Source of the DNA: Ostrinia nubilalis
Lineage: Eukaryota; Arthropoda; Insecta; Lepidoptera; Crambidae
Direction: 5' to 3'
DNA: 64,000 bases
Assembly: GCF_963855985.1 (NCBI RefSeq)
Contig: NC_087092.1
Location: forward strand, 17,360,001-17,424,000
Numbering within the stretch: the first letter of the stretch is position 1; each line of letters begins with the position of its first letter. Positions 42,648 through 53,710 of the stretch are shown piece by piece. Made by a program: the position numbers and the translations under genes. Under the pieces are notes generated by a model, which saw only the letters and a program-made list of their open reading frames with translations, searched no databases and was not told the origin of the DNA.

Positions 42648-44685
42648 ATAAAAAAATATTGTAACGCATTCTCATGAGACCACAGATTACCTAATAGTTA
42701 CTTGATGATACCACTTGTCTATAAATTAAATGTAAGTAGGTAAGTACTCTACATGCTTATCATTGCATTTGGATGTTATGATAGGGTTTTTTTTTCTGGA
42801 AACAGAAATAAAGAGTAGAGAAAGCTCTCAATTTGAAAAAGCTCAAGAATAATGATACATATATGCAATTATTAAGTAGATATGCAATTTAGACTGCAAA
42901 CTTGTAACTTGCACCAACCCTGAATAGAGTTTGTTCTCTAACGCAAGCACAAATAGTGGCCAGTTTCGGTTTACAAATCCACCGTGGTTATTAAAATTTG
43001 GGGGATGAACACTCTGGTTAATTGACTTCCAAATCTTGATAAATGTGTACCGGGTGATCGATTTTAGAAAAAATATTGTCTCGTCATCTGGACATTTTAA
43101 AATGGTGGCGCGGAAACATCTGGCTTTAAGAGCTACATATTTGGGTTTTCGAGAACAGTCGATAGCATATTAGACTGTAGATTTTAATTTTTTCAGCATA
43201 ACTTTCATTTTCTGTTTTTTCATCCTTTTATAGCCTTTAACCCTTTCAAAAAGGTCGCCTACAATCTATGTATGCCTACCAAATCAAATGGTCTAACACA
43301 ATTTCAAGCTGCCAATAATTGTGATGTTAATCAAAATTGGCAGCGCGATAGTGTAACTGTGAAAAAGTACGAGCTTTTGTTTTTCATACAGCCATGAACT
43401 ATTACTTGAGGTAGTCAGTCCATTGAGCTGGAAGTTACTTGAGCAAGTATTTACCTGCCAAAATGTGGTCTTCATACGAAACTGCCTACTTTCTTTTTTG
43501 TAACAAACTAAAATTTGCAAGTTAAAAACAACAAAACTACATAAAACTAATCTACACTTTGCTCTGTACTCCTTTACTAATGTTAACCTTACACAAACCA
43601 ACTCGCATGAAAGGTGGATTTCTAACTCGCAAACTATTCTAAACTCTATCACTACTGCGATAAGATCAGTTATATTCTGCTGAGTCACCATTAGATTACC
43701 CGGGCCCTCTCTTCGCCCGTCAGCCATCAGTCACTCGTTGACAGGCACACGACTGCTCAATTAAATTCATGGTATAACCAACCTTGTAGGGGATGTAATA
43801 AGGTGCATATTTGGAAAATCTGAGCGATAGAGAAGTCATATCGTTGAATATTTAAGTGATTTACAATTACATTTGAAAATCAATTGTCTAAGACCACCGG
43901 AGGCTTTTAATTGATGTTATAATATTATCTTCTTTCGTGTTGGCTCTGGACAATTTGCTACAGTTTTGTTAGGGTTTGACCTTACCTTACTTAGTCTGTC
44001 AGACTCTATTCGCAACATGGAATCAAAACCTAAATAGTATTTCTTACTTTTTGTGTCCACCTGGAATCGAACCAAGGCCTAATGGATCTGTTGAACAATC
44101 TAGAATCTCGCAAATCACATAGCAAACTGTTTTATAAAAATGTTAATCAAATCTTAAGTTATTTTAATAACGATGTTTATGAAACATGACTGTCTTTCTT
44201 CACTACAACTCAATACAACTATCCTTAACTGAGCTCTATAGACCAGTAAAACTAGCCAACGGTAGAGCCATTTTTGTATACAATTTGATCTGTATGTACT
44301 GTACTATACCATCAAAAACCATAATAACATTAGTAACCAGTGACCCAAGCGTCTTTTCGCGTAAGCCATTTGATATACAATTTTGATCTATATTATTATG
44401 CTATCAAAAACCACAACTACAGTGACCCTCTTTTCGCGTGTCCGTCACCTGTCCCTGTCAGTCACCCTTTGATAGTCTGTCGGTCTACTATAGTATTGTA
44501 AACAAAATTCGACCTTCAGACGGAGCCGTAAAGGTTTCGGTAAAAATAGCCACCCTTATTTGGCAATAATCGATAAAACGTTCATTAACAGTATCTGTAA
44601 TAAAAATGGAAATGCGATATTAACTTCATCTGTCTGTTTATTACGCCAAAGCTACTGAACTTATTTTAATCTAAATATTTATAAC
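42648..44685. other. Intergenic, no gene seen
   Basis: 2 kb, AT-rich. A perfect minus-strand B box GGTTCGATTCC at 44062..44072 has no convincing A box, so it is possibly a SINE remnant. A GTCA-rich patch lies at 44441..44484. The 144-aa frame 43293..43727 shows no domain. Confidence 0.5.
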
Positions 44686-44883
44686 TCAAAGGTGACTAAC
44701 TGACTGACTGACTGACTGACATAGTGATCTATCAACGCATAGCCCAAACGACTGGACGGATTGGGCTGAAATTTGGCATGCAGGTAGATGTTATGATGTA
44801 ACGCTAAGAAAGGATTTTACGAAACTCCACCCCTAAGGTGGTAAAACGGGATCCACGCGTACGAAGTCGCGGGCGGACGCTAG
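44686..44883 (+). mobile_element. Helitron-like element family C, copy 3
   Basis: Starts TCAAAGGTGACTAACTGACT (with an expanded GACT microsatellite) and ends GAAGTCGCGGGCGGACGCTAG followed by T. The best-preserved 5' TC and 3' CTAG ends of the family in this window. Confidence 0.7.
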
Positions 44884-45009
44884 TAAAGATATAATTATGT
44901 TGGACCTAGGTGAATAACTTCTAGGTTACTTGTCGATAAGTTCTGGCACAGTTGATAGCCTTGAACTTTTGTTCCTTAATTCGACTCTTGACCGGGTCAG
45001 TTTAAAAAA

Positions 45010-45168
45010 TATATATGTCACCGTAAAATTGTGAATTCCGTCAGATTATAATCTGACGTAGTTAAATTACAATCTAACCTAACCTAACCCACTGCAACTG
45101 TTAGTTTACAATCTAACGCGTTATATTATAAACTGACAGAGTTGATAATTTCACGTTGACATATATAT
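45010..45168. mobile_element. Inverted-repeat MITE with telomere-like centre
   Basis: Ends TATATATGTCA and TGACATATATA are perfect inverted repeats, and inner parts (CCGTCAGATTATAA against TTATAAACTGACAG) are also near-complementary. The centre holds CTAACCTAACCTAACCC. No coding capacity. TA-rich flanks leave the target duplication undefined. Confidence 0.68.
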
Positions 45169-45881
45169 GCTGAATCGTGTATATGATGGGGTGCAAGTAG
45201 GGAACTTAACTCATTTACAAATATTTCTTTTTTAGTTGTTCAAAGTCAAAATAATGGCAATCAGTATGTTTTATCGCAATTCTATTTTTATTTATACACC
45301 TAAACTGCACATAAAATCTAGCTATTCAGTAAAAAAGGCACAGTGTCAGCTATCAAATGCCTTTCGCATAAATTAATATGATTCTCCATATCCATTCAAA
45401 AATTCAACATATTTACATCCAAAATAGTCGATTCTATTTTTATTTTGAAATAGGGAAAAAAGGGGAAGCCAAATATAACAATGCGAACTCGATCGTGGTT
45501 CAAAGAGAAAGGGACAGAAGGCTTGCTCTGGGCGAAAGGCTGAAACAATCCTGGTGTCTGAGCAATTGCCACCTACGAACCCTATAATGCTTTTTCAGAT
45601 ACAGCAAAAGTGTCAACATTATACATACTGATTTTGCCACATTGCTTAATTTTTTTACCGAAAGAAGAGAGTTAAATTTGTCACTAAACATTTCAAATAG
45701 AACCGCTCTACTTCTTCATTTTCCATTCTGTAAATTCATGAAACATTGGAAAAAAAATATTTTAAGTTTTTTGTAAATGTGTTATAAAATTATTTATTGG
45801 AATTTATTATGTATTTAATGTAACATAGAGTATAAAATTGACTAGGAAAAAAATGTAGAGCAGTGGGTTTTTGTTGTGGTT
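45169..45881. other. Intergenic, no gene seen
   Basis: No supported gene. Short frames at 45378..45691 lack domains. Confidence 0.5.
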
Positions 45882-45935
45882 GTCGTTTCAGCCAAAATGG
45901 TAATCCACTGCTGGACGTTAACTTCCCTCACAAGA
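45882..45935 (-). mobile_element. RTE 3'-end remnant
   Basis: GTCGTTTCAGCCAAAATGG and ATCCACTGCTGGACG are the RTE 3' end; only about 50 bp remain. Confidence 0.55.
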
Positions 45936-46411
45936 CACATTTTCATCGCTATGTGCTTCTACTTAACACAAAATACCATAACATGCTTTGAGCTTAAACG
46001 CTAAGCTCATCCAACTTGTATGTTTACTTTATACTCTTATTAGCGGAGTTTCTGCACCACCTTACACTATTCGCGGCCACTCGTCAGCTCTGTCAACGTC
46101 CATTTTATCAATCACCAGCCGGCGATTTGCTACCATTTGTTTTTAGATACCCGTAAATAAAACCTCTCCAAATGATAAACCAGTGGCAGATAACTTTCAA
46201 GCGTTTTAAAAGACATAGTTTTGATTTTAGAGAGTTGACTGTTTATTTTTCTATTGTTTTGTAATTTGACCATTATGTATATGAGCTACTATAGGTGAGA
46301 GATCTTTAATTTGTCTCAAATGTAGGTATATGTCACACATACGTTTACGCTACCTCTACAGTTTTTATCTAAACATTATAAAATCTCGCAGGTTCATCGC
46401 AAACGTCATTA
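45936..46411. other. Intergenic, no gene seen
   Basis: No supported feature. Confidence 0.5.
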
Positions 46412-46672
46412 AACTCGCTTTCATCGTCATCATCATTTCAGCCGTAGGACGTCCACTGCTGAACATAGGCCTCCCCCAATGACTTCCACATCGCACGGCA
46501 CCTTTATCAGGTCGTCGGTCCACCTTGTGGGTGGACGTCCCACGCTGCGTTTTCCGGTACGTGGCATTCACTCCAGAACCTTGCTGCCCCATCGGCCGTC
46601 AGCTCTGCGTACTATGTGCCCTGCCCATTGCCACCACCTTGCCAATCCGTCGGGCTAACTCTAACTCGCTTT
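46412..46672 (-). mobile_element. RTE 3' fragment with 10-bp target duplication, (ATG)n-tail subfamily
   Basis: The insertion 46422..46662 (241 bp) is flanked by AACTCGCTTT at 46412..46421 and 46663..46672. It begins with a CATCATCATTTCAGCC end, reading into C-terminal coding remnants on the minus strand with a deletion near the GCACGGCACC join. Confidence 0.85.
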
Positions 46673-47218
46673 ATTCATCATTATTGTAAAATCCAAATGA
46701 CCATCTAATTCTAAAACAAAATCCTTCTTTCATTTTGAAAGGTGTGCACTTACCTCATCTCTTCATCCAAAAAAACATAAATCATTTCATTTGAGATAGT
46801 ATTAGATCTAGTCTGTGTTCGAGCTGTCAAATTACTGTCACTCCTGCGCAGCCTCGCTTCACTATCGCTGTTATCCATCAACTCGTCGATAACTGTATCG
46901 AGCTGTCAATGTCACATCGCAACCATGTGTATAGAGGAAAAAATATATGTAGATAAAACTCATATCGTTTGCACATACGAAATAATCACTACCTAAATGA
47001 ACCATTTACTGCGTCGATAAGATACAGAAGTGCTGATTTAATTTCTACTATAACGGTCCAATTTTAACGATACATTTCCAAAATAAATGCAAATAAAAAC
47101 TGAAAGAATTCCCCATGGATAATTATAACCATATACTGGTTTTGATTGAAGATTCTATGCCATAGAGGCTTAAGTATGGGATATAGATCCCTATGAGTTG
47201 AATCTTTAGTGCTATCAC
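46673..47218. other. Intergenic with GTCA-rich patch
   Basis: GAGCTGTCAAATTACTGTCA and GAGCTGTCAATGTCACATCG lie in 46821..46920. No gene supported. Confidence 0.5.
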
Positions 47219-47322
47219 ATATCTGTCAATGTCATGTCAAAAATAACCAATCATGCAGCATTTGGACCTCGCGTCTACGTATTGCCATCTGGCGGATTTT
47301 TCAATCGCGAAAACACTCATTA
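47219..47322. mobile_element. MITE family B, copy 3 (partial)
   Basis: Half of the family B palindrome: ATCTGTCAATGTCATGTCAA at the centre side, CATTTGGACCTCGCGTCTAC, and the outer end CAATCGCGAAAACACTCATT. Confidence 0.75.
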
Positions 47323-50263
47323 ATAAGATAGAACGAGAGATCAATATTTTGCAGTGCCCTCCTGAAATTAATTTAAAGTTTCTCACATTTAGAATATACT
47401 TACATTTGTCTCTATTCGTCCTAGGTTCTATTTAGTTATTTTATTTTTATTTTATTTGTTTAACGATGTTTCGACACCTATTCCATTTTCCTCTTTTCCT
47501 TTCAACGCGTAAATTGTAAGAAGGTCACAAGTTTGGTATACTCAATGACCGCGATAGAAGACATGGAATAGAGTCCCATGTCCTGTCTCCTTCAAGATTT
47601 GACTCCTAATGACTCAACATTAATATTATTACCATGACTCTACCTACATCTTAAATTACAATATTATTCTTTAAAAAAATCCATTATAATATTAAATTTA
47701 GAAATAATATGGCCCGCAACAAACTTTTTGCTCACCTATTTCTGGCGTTTTAATGTTACCTCTATATGTTTAATCAAACACATTCAAATCCAATCACTTA
47801 CAAAAACATCTCGATTCATTCTCACACAATCCTCACTCGAGAACTCATGGTTGTTTACATTTCTCTGACAACTGATCGACCAAGAGCTCTCCTGAATGAT
47901 AAAATCAGGTGCGTCTGCTCGTCACCGGCTGTCACTCAAACTGACGTGCGCTGTCATCCGATTTGACGCTGTCAATGCGCGTTGACAGCCGCGCGGGACG
48001 GCACACGTTATTTGTGTAGTCTGTTTTGGAGATAAATTGGGAATGAATGTGATGTGCTTGTTTTGTAACGTATTTTGCGATAAGTGATAGAAATACGTGA
48101 GTGTTCAAACACCTGTTCGACATTTTGGCTCTAATTTTTAACAGACTACCCAATTCATTGGAGGCAGTTAGGCATAGGTCTTTTACGATCACTGCTACTA
48201 TGCCATAGGACCCTTCATAAGAAAATAAACATACGAGGAACTACACAATTCGTAGAGGTTTGCGCTCGCACATTACTTTTCTTAAACTGTACTTTGAAAA
48301 ATGATTTGAAAATTCAACCACCGATACAATTCAGCGAATAGCGCTCTCACTTTAAAAGAATACATTCAACAAGCTTTGCTCTTCAATCTTAACCCTGCAA
48401 AACCTTCTATAAGCACTCATGCAACCCGCCAACGTCGCGTAGATTGATAGACGCGAATATATCTAGACCGGGCCTCCCCGGCCCCACTTGAGGAAGTGCG
48501 TCCGTCCGTCATCCGTCATCGTCAAGCGTGCACAGAGGGTCGGACTCTGGACAAAAGGTGCCAGTTTTTGTGCGTCATGATAGGGTTGGTGTGATAGGGC
48601 AGGTTTAAAGTGATTTTTGAGTGCATGAGGTTCGTTGGATGTGTGCAATTTTAAGGTTGTTTCGTTTTCTTAAATAAGACAAAAATTAAATGAGTCGAAA
48701 AAGGACTCACTATACCAGTTAAATGTATTATTAGTATTCGCAAACTAAACTGTAAAACAACAAATGTATCGTCTGATGTGCTGTTGACTGTATAATGATT
48801 TATTTTTACCTATAAATAAATTTTATAAAAATATCAACGCATCCGTGTAACAATTTGGTTACAATGTGAGTTTATTTGAACCGAGCCAAAGCAATTAACT
48901 ACAAAAGTAATTTTATCTGCGGCATCCATGATACAATAAATAAAATTGGCAACAATAATCGAAAACTGTCACTTTTTATCACAGCCATAAATCTAACAAA
49001 ATAATAACCTAACTGCAAATTTACGTGGACCGCACAATTTGCACGCGAAATCGCATAAACCATTGATTAATGACGTTGTCACTCTCACCCGTTTTTTTGC
49101 GCGGTCTTTTGTCCGAGATGCACACTTCGCACCACTGTGCAGCATAATGGACACATGTCCCGTCATCCATCAGAGCGACAGATGCCGTGGAGTGGCCGGC
49201 ATTTGTTTCGCGAAGAGTTATAGCTCGAGGCGCTCGATTTCAATATAGCTCGCACAGTGGTACCGATAACTTTCAGTTGGAACTTGGAATGATTTATTCG
49301 GTTAGAGTTTTAAAATAGTAGAGTTGGGAACTGTAATGGTAGTTGCAGTTTGATGGCGACCTTGTCACAGTGGGTGGATATTGCGATTTTCAGAAACCTG
49401 TTCCTTGACATTTGACCCAGTGGTTCAGGCGTAGGAAGATTTTGAGTATTTATTACCTATTGTGGGCAGTCATTTATTTATGTTGTGAATCAATCCTTTT
49501 GAAGTAAAAGCTTAATTTATGAATGACGAATTTTAATTACCTAGTTAATTCCATTACATTTGTTTTGTTTCTATTATGAATGATTTCTACTACTATATTA
49601 ACTAGTAGTAATTAACATAAACTTGTTTTAGGTAAGGTTATTAAGGCCATTCATAAAAATAATTCCCTAAATTACGTAGCACATGTTAGCTTAATCTAAC
49701 ACCGCTTGTTAATTGAGGCCGAAAGCGACAATAAATTAACAATAATCGGCTGTAACGCAATATTACAAAGATACGTTAGTGTCATTATAACTAATACGAA
49801 TGGATAAACATGTCGGTCTGATGACTCACAATGTTAGTGTTGTCCAAAACAAACAGGCGGTGACGTTTTTAAATTAACGTCATTATACCAAATGCCATCT
49901 CTAGTTACGTAATAGTATGCATATTTCGGAATTAATGATAGTTTATAACTGTACACCTAATGATTAAGCGTCAGCTCAAATCAAAATTAACTGATTGTCA
50001 TTAGTTACATTTTGAAATATACGAGAAACCGACAAGTGCATGCCATTCATCAACACTAGTATTTCGACCATAATAATATCGTAATCTTAATTACTCTAGA
50101 AATTATTTTAGATAGTTTGTAGTTCCAGTTTAGTACATTGCACAGTTCCACACTTGCATAATGTAAAATCTGCCACAAAAACATGATTTGCGAAAAGATA
50201 GAGCGTTTACTTACATTAATTCAGTTCTTACTCAGTAGGTGTCAATATTTACCAATTTGATCG
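47323..50263. other. Intergenic, no gene seen
   Basis: 2.9 kb without a supported gene. GC- and GTCA-rich patch at 47920..48000; GC-rich patch at 48470..48560. AT-rich with TAAT cores at 49500..50240. Confidence 0.5.
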
Positions 50264-50443
50264 TTCAAAGTCAAAGTCAAAGTCAAAATTTCTTATTTGT
50301 TTAGACTAATAAATAGTTCTTACAAATCGTCATTTTGCTCTTAAGGAGCCTCTACATGTCTCATAATCTTTTTACCCTACCAGCGCTTCGAGACCAACAT
50401 TTGGCAAGTGCTGAGAAGAAGCGCCGCAACAAACTCAGTCACC
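50264..50443 (-). repeat. Interspersed repeat family D, best copy with microsatellite tail
   Basis: Left end TCAAAGTCAAAGTCAAAGTC is the simple-repeat 3' tail in the minus orientation; the body has CTTACAAATCGTCATTTTGC, GCGCTTCGAGACCAACATTT and AAGAAGCGCCGCAACAAACT. I recall this as a very common lepidopteran repeat with a TTTGAC tail; it is likely a SINE or LINE 3' end. Confidence 0.72.
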
Positions 50444-50920
50444 ACTCTCAGTCATTAATAACCACTAAATCAGTATTACCCCATTCACTTTAACCCTCAA
50501 ACGCTCCAGAGTCAAGCACCTAAAAAATCCATTCCATAAACGGCGTCTTAACCTGCAAATCCGTAAGAATAACGCGTTGTTTTTTACCCGAGTTAACCCT
50601 CCAGCGACAAATGACAGGCCGTCGCTCGCCATCCATCTGCTTATTACCGACCTCAAGTAAATCATTTATTGCTCGCTCCAAATCTGGCTATTTACGGAAC
50701 GAGCGGGTCGAGCGCCATCGCTCAGCCGAGTGGCCCATTGTACCCCGTGAACTTTGGAAGGTTGTTGCAATTGTTTCTAAGTGGGATAAAGTGATATTAT
50801 ACAGTTATCAGTCAAGGTGTTTGATGGTTAGTTGTAGGTTGTGGTGGATAGTAGGTACGTCGTAATAAAGTAGTGTGATATTATCATATTCTGACGTAAG
50901 TTAAGTAATTAATTTAACAG
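50444..50920. other. Intergenic, no gene seen
   Basis: No supported feature; the two frames here are short and lack domains. Confidence 0.5.
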
Positions 50921-50950
50921 GTTGGGCGCCATGTGGCTCACCGGTGAGCC
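50921..50950 (-). other. Possible LTR end with tRNA-Lys-type primer site
   Basis: On the minus strand the sequence runs ...GAGCCACA then TGGCGCCCAAC: an LTR-like CA end followed at once by an 11-nt match to the tRNA-Lys 3' end. The LTR side holds a perfect 16-bp palindrome GGCTCACCGGTGAGCC (50935..50950). A partner LTR or coding region was not found, so this may be a remnant of a second LTR element. Confidence 0.4.
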
Positions 50951-52273
50951 TCGAACAATAAAATGTCTATGATGTCTAGTGTCTCGGCAGTCAAAGACTT
51001 AACACAGTTGCAGGATTTCTCTTAAAAAAATTGATATTCAATAAATTTCTTACATTTACATTCATTGCGTGCATTAAAATCATACTATCTCAACTTCAAG
51101 AACCCCAAAATTACAAAGACAATACCCACACCGATCCCCCAGGCCTACAATTACTTATTAATAACCAAAATATACGACTCCAAAAACACAGACGTAATTA
51201 AAACAAAACATGGCCGCCAGTCGTAAAAACATGATAAACAGCCCATAAATCAAACTATCCATCTCGCCCCACCATAAATCCTTGGGAATGGCACTCGGGG
51301 GGTGGGGGAGGGGGGCGTATCATTAATTTGATGAAATAAAACAAAACGTCATTTTAATTAGTGACCATTATTAGATGCGGATGACAGACAGCGGGCGCGG
51401 GGTTGGGTTAGGGAGGTGGAAACACACGAGCTTAAATTTCAGTTGTGATAATGATTTTTCAGTGTCCCCTCATTATGTAAAAGTCTATAATCATAAGAAA
51501 TAAAACACGTTTAATACCACATTATATTAGCTCTACATCTAAAAATAAACAATATTTCTACTATCTATGAAAAAAAAATGGTAATGAGAGCAATTACCAT
51601 ATTTTTTGAACATTTTGTTTAAAAAATAGCTCGATTATTTAACACAATTTTTTTCTTTTCAATCTTGTTAAAAAGCGTAATTCTTTTCAATGATACGTTA
51701 TAATCTTATACGTTACAGAATTTATTATCGTATAATACACGATATCGATATACTGAAATCATTAAAACAGTTGAAATTTAACGTATTAATATAAGATTTT
51801 AAATCAAAAGTCAGTTGAATGATGGAGTCCAACCATTGCAGCCATGATATAAAGAGAAAATAATTTAGCATAAAAGCATTATTACGACGAATTACAACCG
51901 CTCTGTTCTTGTGTAATAAATTAAAAATATCGGAGGATTATTCATCATTCGTAAAAGAAAATCATTCGGCCATTCTGTAATCAGTGAAGCGCTAACAATA
52001 TCGATGTTTCGATTGGCTAGGTGTCGATAAAAAAACGCTTCTGCCACTCAATGTCCGACTCAGTAGCAGGACCACCAGTTGTTCACTTCCAAACCACTGT
52101 GTTAATGATATTATTTATGATACGCGATTTCTTATATTTATTACTGGTGTAATTTACAAACGCTATCAATAAATTACCGTGCAAAATAATGTTTTAAACG
52201 GCCAATGAGTTAACGTTTTCACTGATTTAACGTCAGTACCTCAGCCCTAGCCTAAAAATAAATAGTAATCAGC
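50951..52273. other. Intergenic, no gene seen
   Basis: 1.3 kb of AT-rich DNA. ATATCGATAT and ATATCGATGTTTCGATTG occur near 51743 and 51998. A G-rich run is at 51295..51318. No gene supported. Confidence 0.5.
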
Positions 52274-52453
52274 AAATAAAATTACCACGCAGCGTGGGAC
52301 GTCCACCTACAAGGTGGACCGACGACCTGATAAAGGTAGCAGAAAGGCGCTGGATGGAAGCCGCTACCAACCATGCGATTTGGAAGTCATTGGGGGAGGT
52401 CAATGTTCAGCAGTGGACGTCCTATGGCTGAAATGATGATGATGAAATAAAAT
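52274..52453 (+). mobile_element. RTE 3' fragment with 9-bp target duplication, (ATG)n-tail subfamily
   Basis: The insertion 52283..52444 (162 bp) is flanked by AAATAAAAT at 52274..52282 and 52445..52453. It reads R-P-P-T-R-W-T-D-D-L-like coding remnants and ends CCTATGGCTGAAATGATGAT. The 9-bp repeat is A-rich, so slightly less decisive than the others. Confidence 0.8.
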
Positions 52454-52527
52454 GTAATATAAGTCTAAAATTATAAATCCGTCTCGGTTATTTTTTGGAA
52501 TATTTAACAGTCATGCGAGTACGAGTA

Positions 52528-52650
52528 TTAGGCTCAGTTGCTCCTTCTTACTTTAACCGTAACAATAACAATAACCGGTGTTTTTTGCATGGAGTTTGAG
52601 AGATTTTTGACGTTTGTTAAAGTTAAAGTAAGGTGTGCAACCCAGCCTTA
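52528..52650 (-). mobile_element. MITE family A, copy 6 with TTA duplication
   Basis: GGCTCAGTTGCTCC at the left, AACCGGTGTTTTTTGCATGG in the middle and GTGCAACCCAGCC at the right; TTA at 52528..52530 and 52648..52650. Confidence 0.75.
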
Positions 52651-53710
52651 TTGTTATCAATCAACTAAGCATATTTTATCGATTACTTAAGAACAGCTTA
52701 TTTGGAGGTGTTAATAAATACGTGAACACGGCGTCTTTCGAGTCAATACGATAGTTTGGCAACTCCGAAGATTTATCTTGTTTGTAACGTCTACCTACAT
52801 CACTAGCCCACATGTATGGTAATGTCAGCGACCGATTTTCGGCGATTTTTTTATAATTTATTGACGTGTGATCTCATAATTTATGCTAATTGGCTAATAT
52901 TATGAAAACTTTAAAATTTTCTTAAGAAATTCAAAATTAATGGAAACGCTGATATTCAAAATTAATGAAAGAGCATGCAATGAAATTTTTATAATTATTA
53001 ATATATTTTTGCAATAGTGCATTATAAACAGTTAGGAGATTAATTTTAAAAATTCAACTAAACTCATATTTGGTGAATGTCAAAGAAGTCCCACATATTT
53101 TCATTGAACGGTTTCAAAGTGTTAATTTGGACTTTCTTCATAATTCTATGAAATCACTTTACCTACTTTAGACCTACTTCTAATAAAGCTTTAGAAAGAC
53201 CAAATTGCAAAAAAGATATAAAAGCCGATCATACAAGCCATTCTGCGTGGATATAAACAAACAATAAAACTAAATCCAATCAGTACTCTAATTATTTCAA
53301 CAAAGTCGCTTACGCAATACCCACCCGTGTATTTCCACCACCTGACCCGTTTGAGGGTTGCTTTGAGTGACGTCTTGTCCATCAAACTTCCGAACCCGTC
53401 GCTGCGTGTACATTGCTGCTTCACTCCTTCATAACTTACCCTCGCGTAAACTAAACCAGAGATGTAGCGGCTACGCGGTGTTGTGTCGTCGGAGTGCGTA
53501 AACGCCGACGGATGACGTCATTATCGTGATTGAAGCGGGGTTTCGTTAGGGTTGCCCGATGCTAAATTACCTATAGCGGTGGTGCAGGGCTTGGGGAACT
53601 GGATTAGGCAGGTTTCTTAATCGAGGCTGACACCTCCATACAGAGTCGAAGATACAGTAATGGGCTATAATAGGATGCGTCTGAGTACTTAGTACAGTAA
53701 TCTAAGTACA
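52651..53710. other. Intergenic, no gene seen
   Basis: AT-rich; no supported gene. A GC-richer patch lies at 53330..53560. Confidence 0.5.

Noticed and set aside
44062..44072. Isolated B box suggesting a tRNA
   Set aside because: No A box at tRNA distance and no cloverleaf; at most a SINE remnant.
45074..45090. Interstitial telomere array
   Set aside because: Only about three CCTAA units; far too short to call an array.
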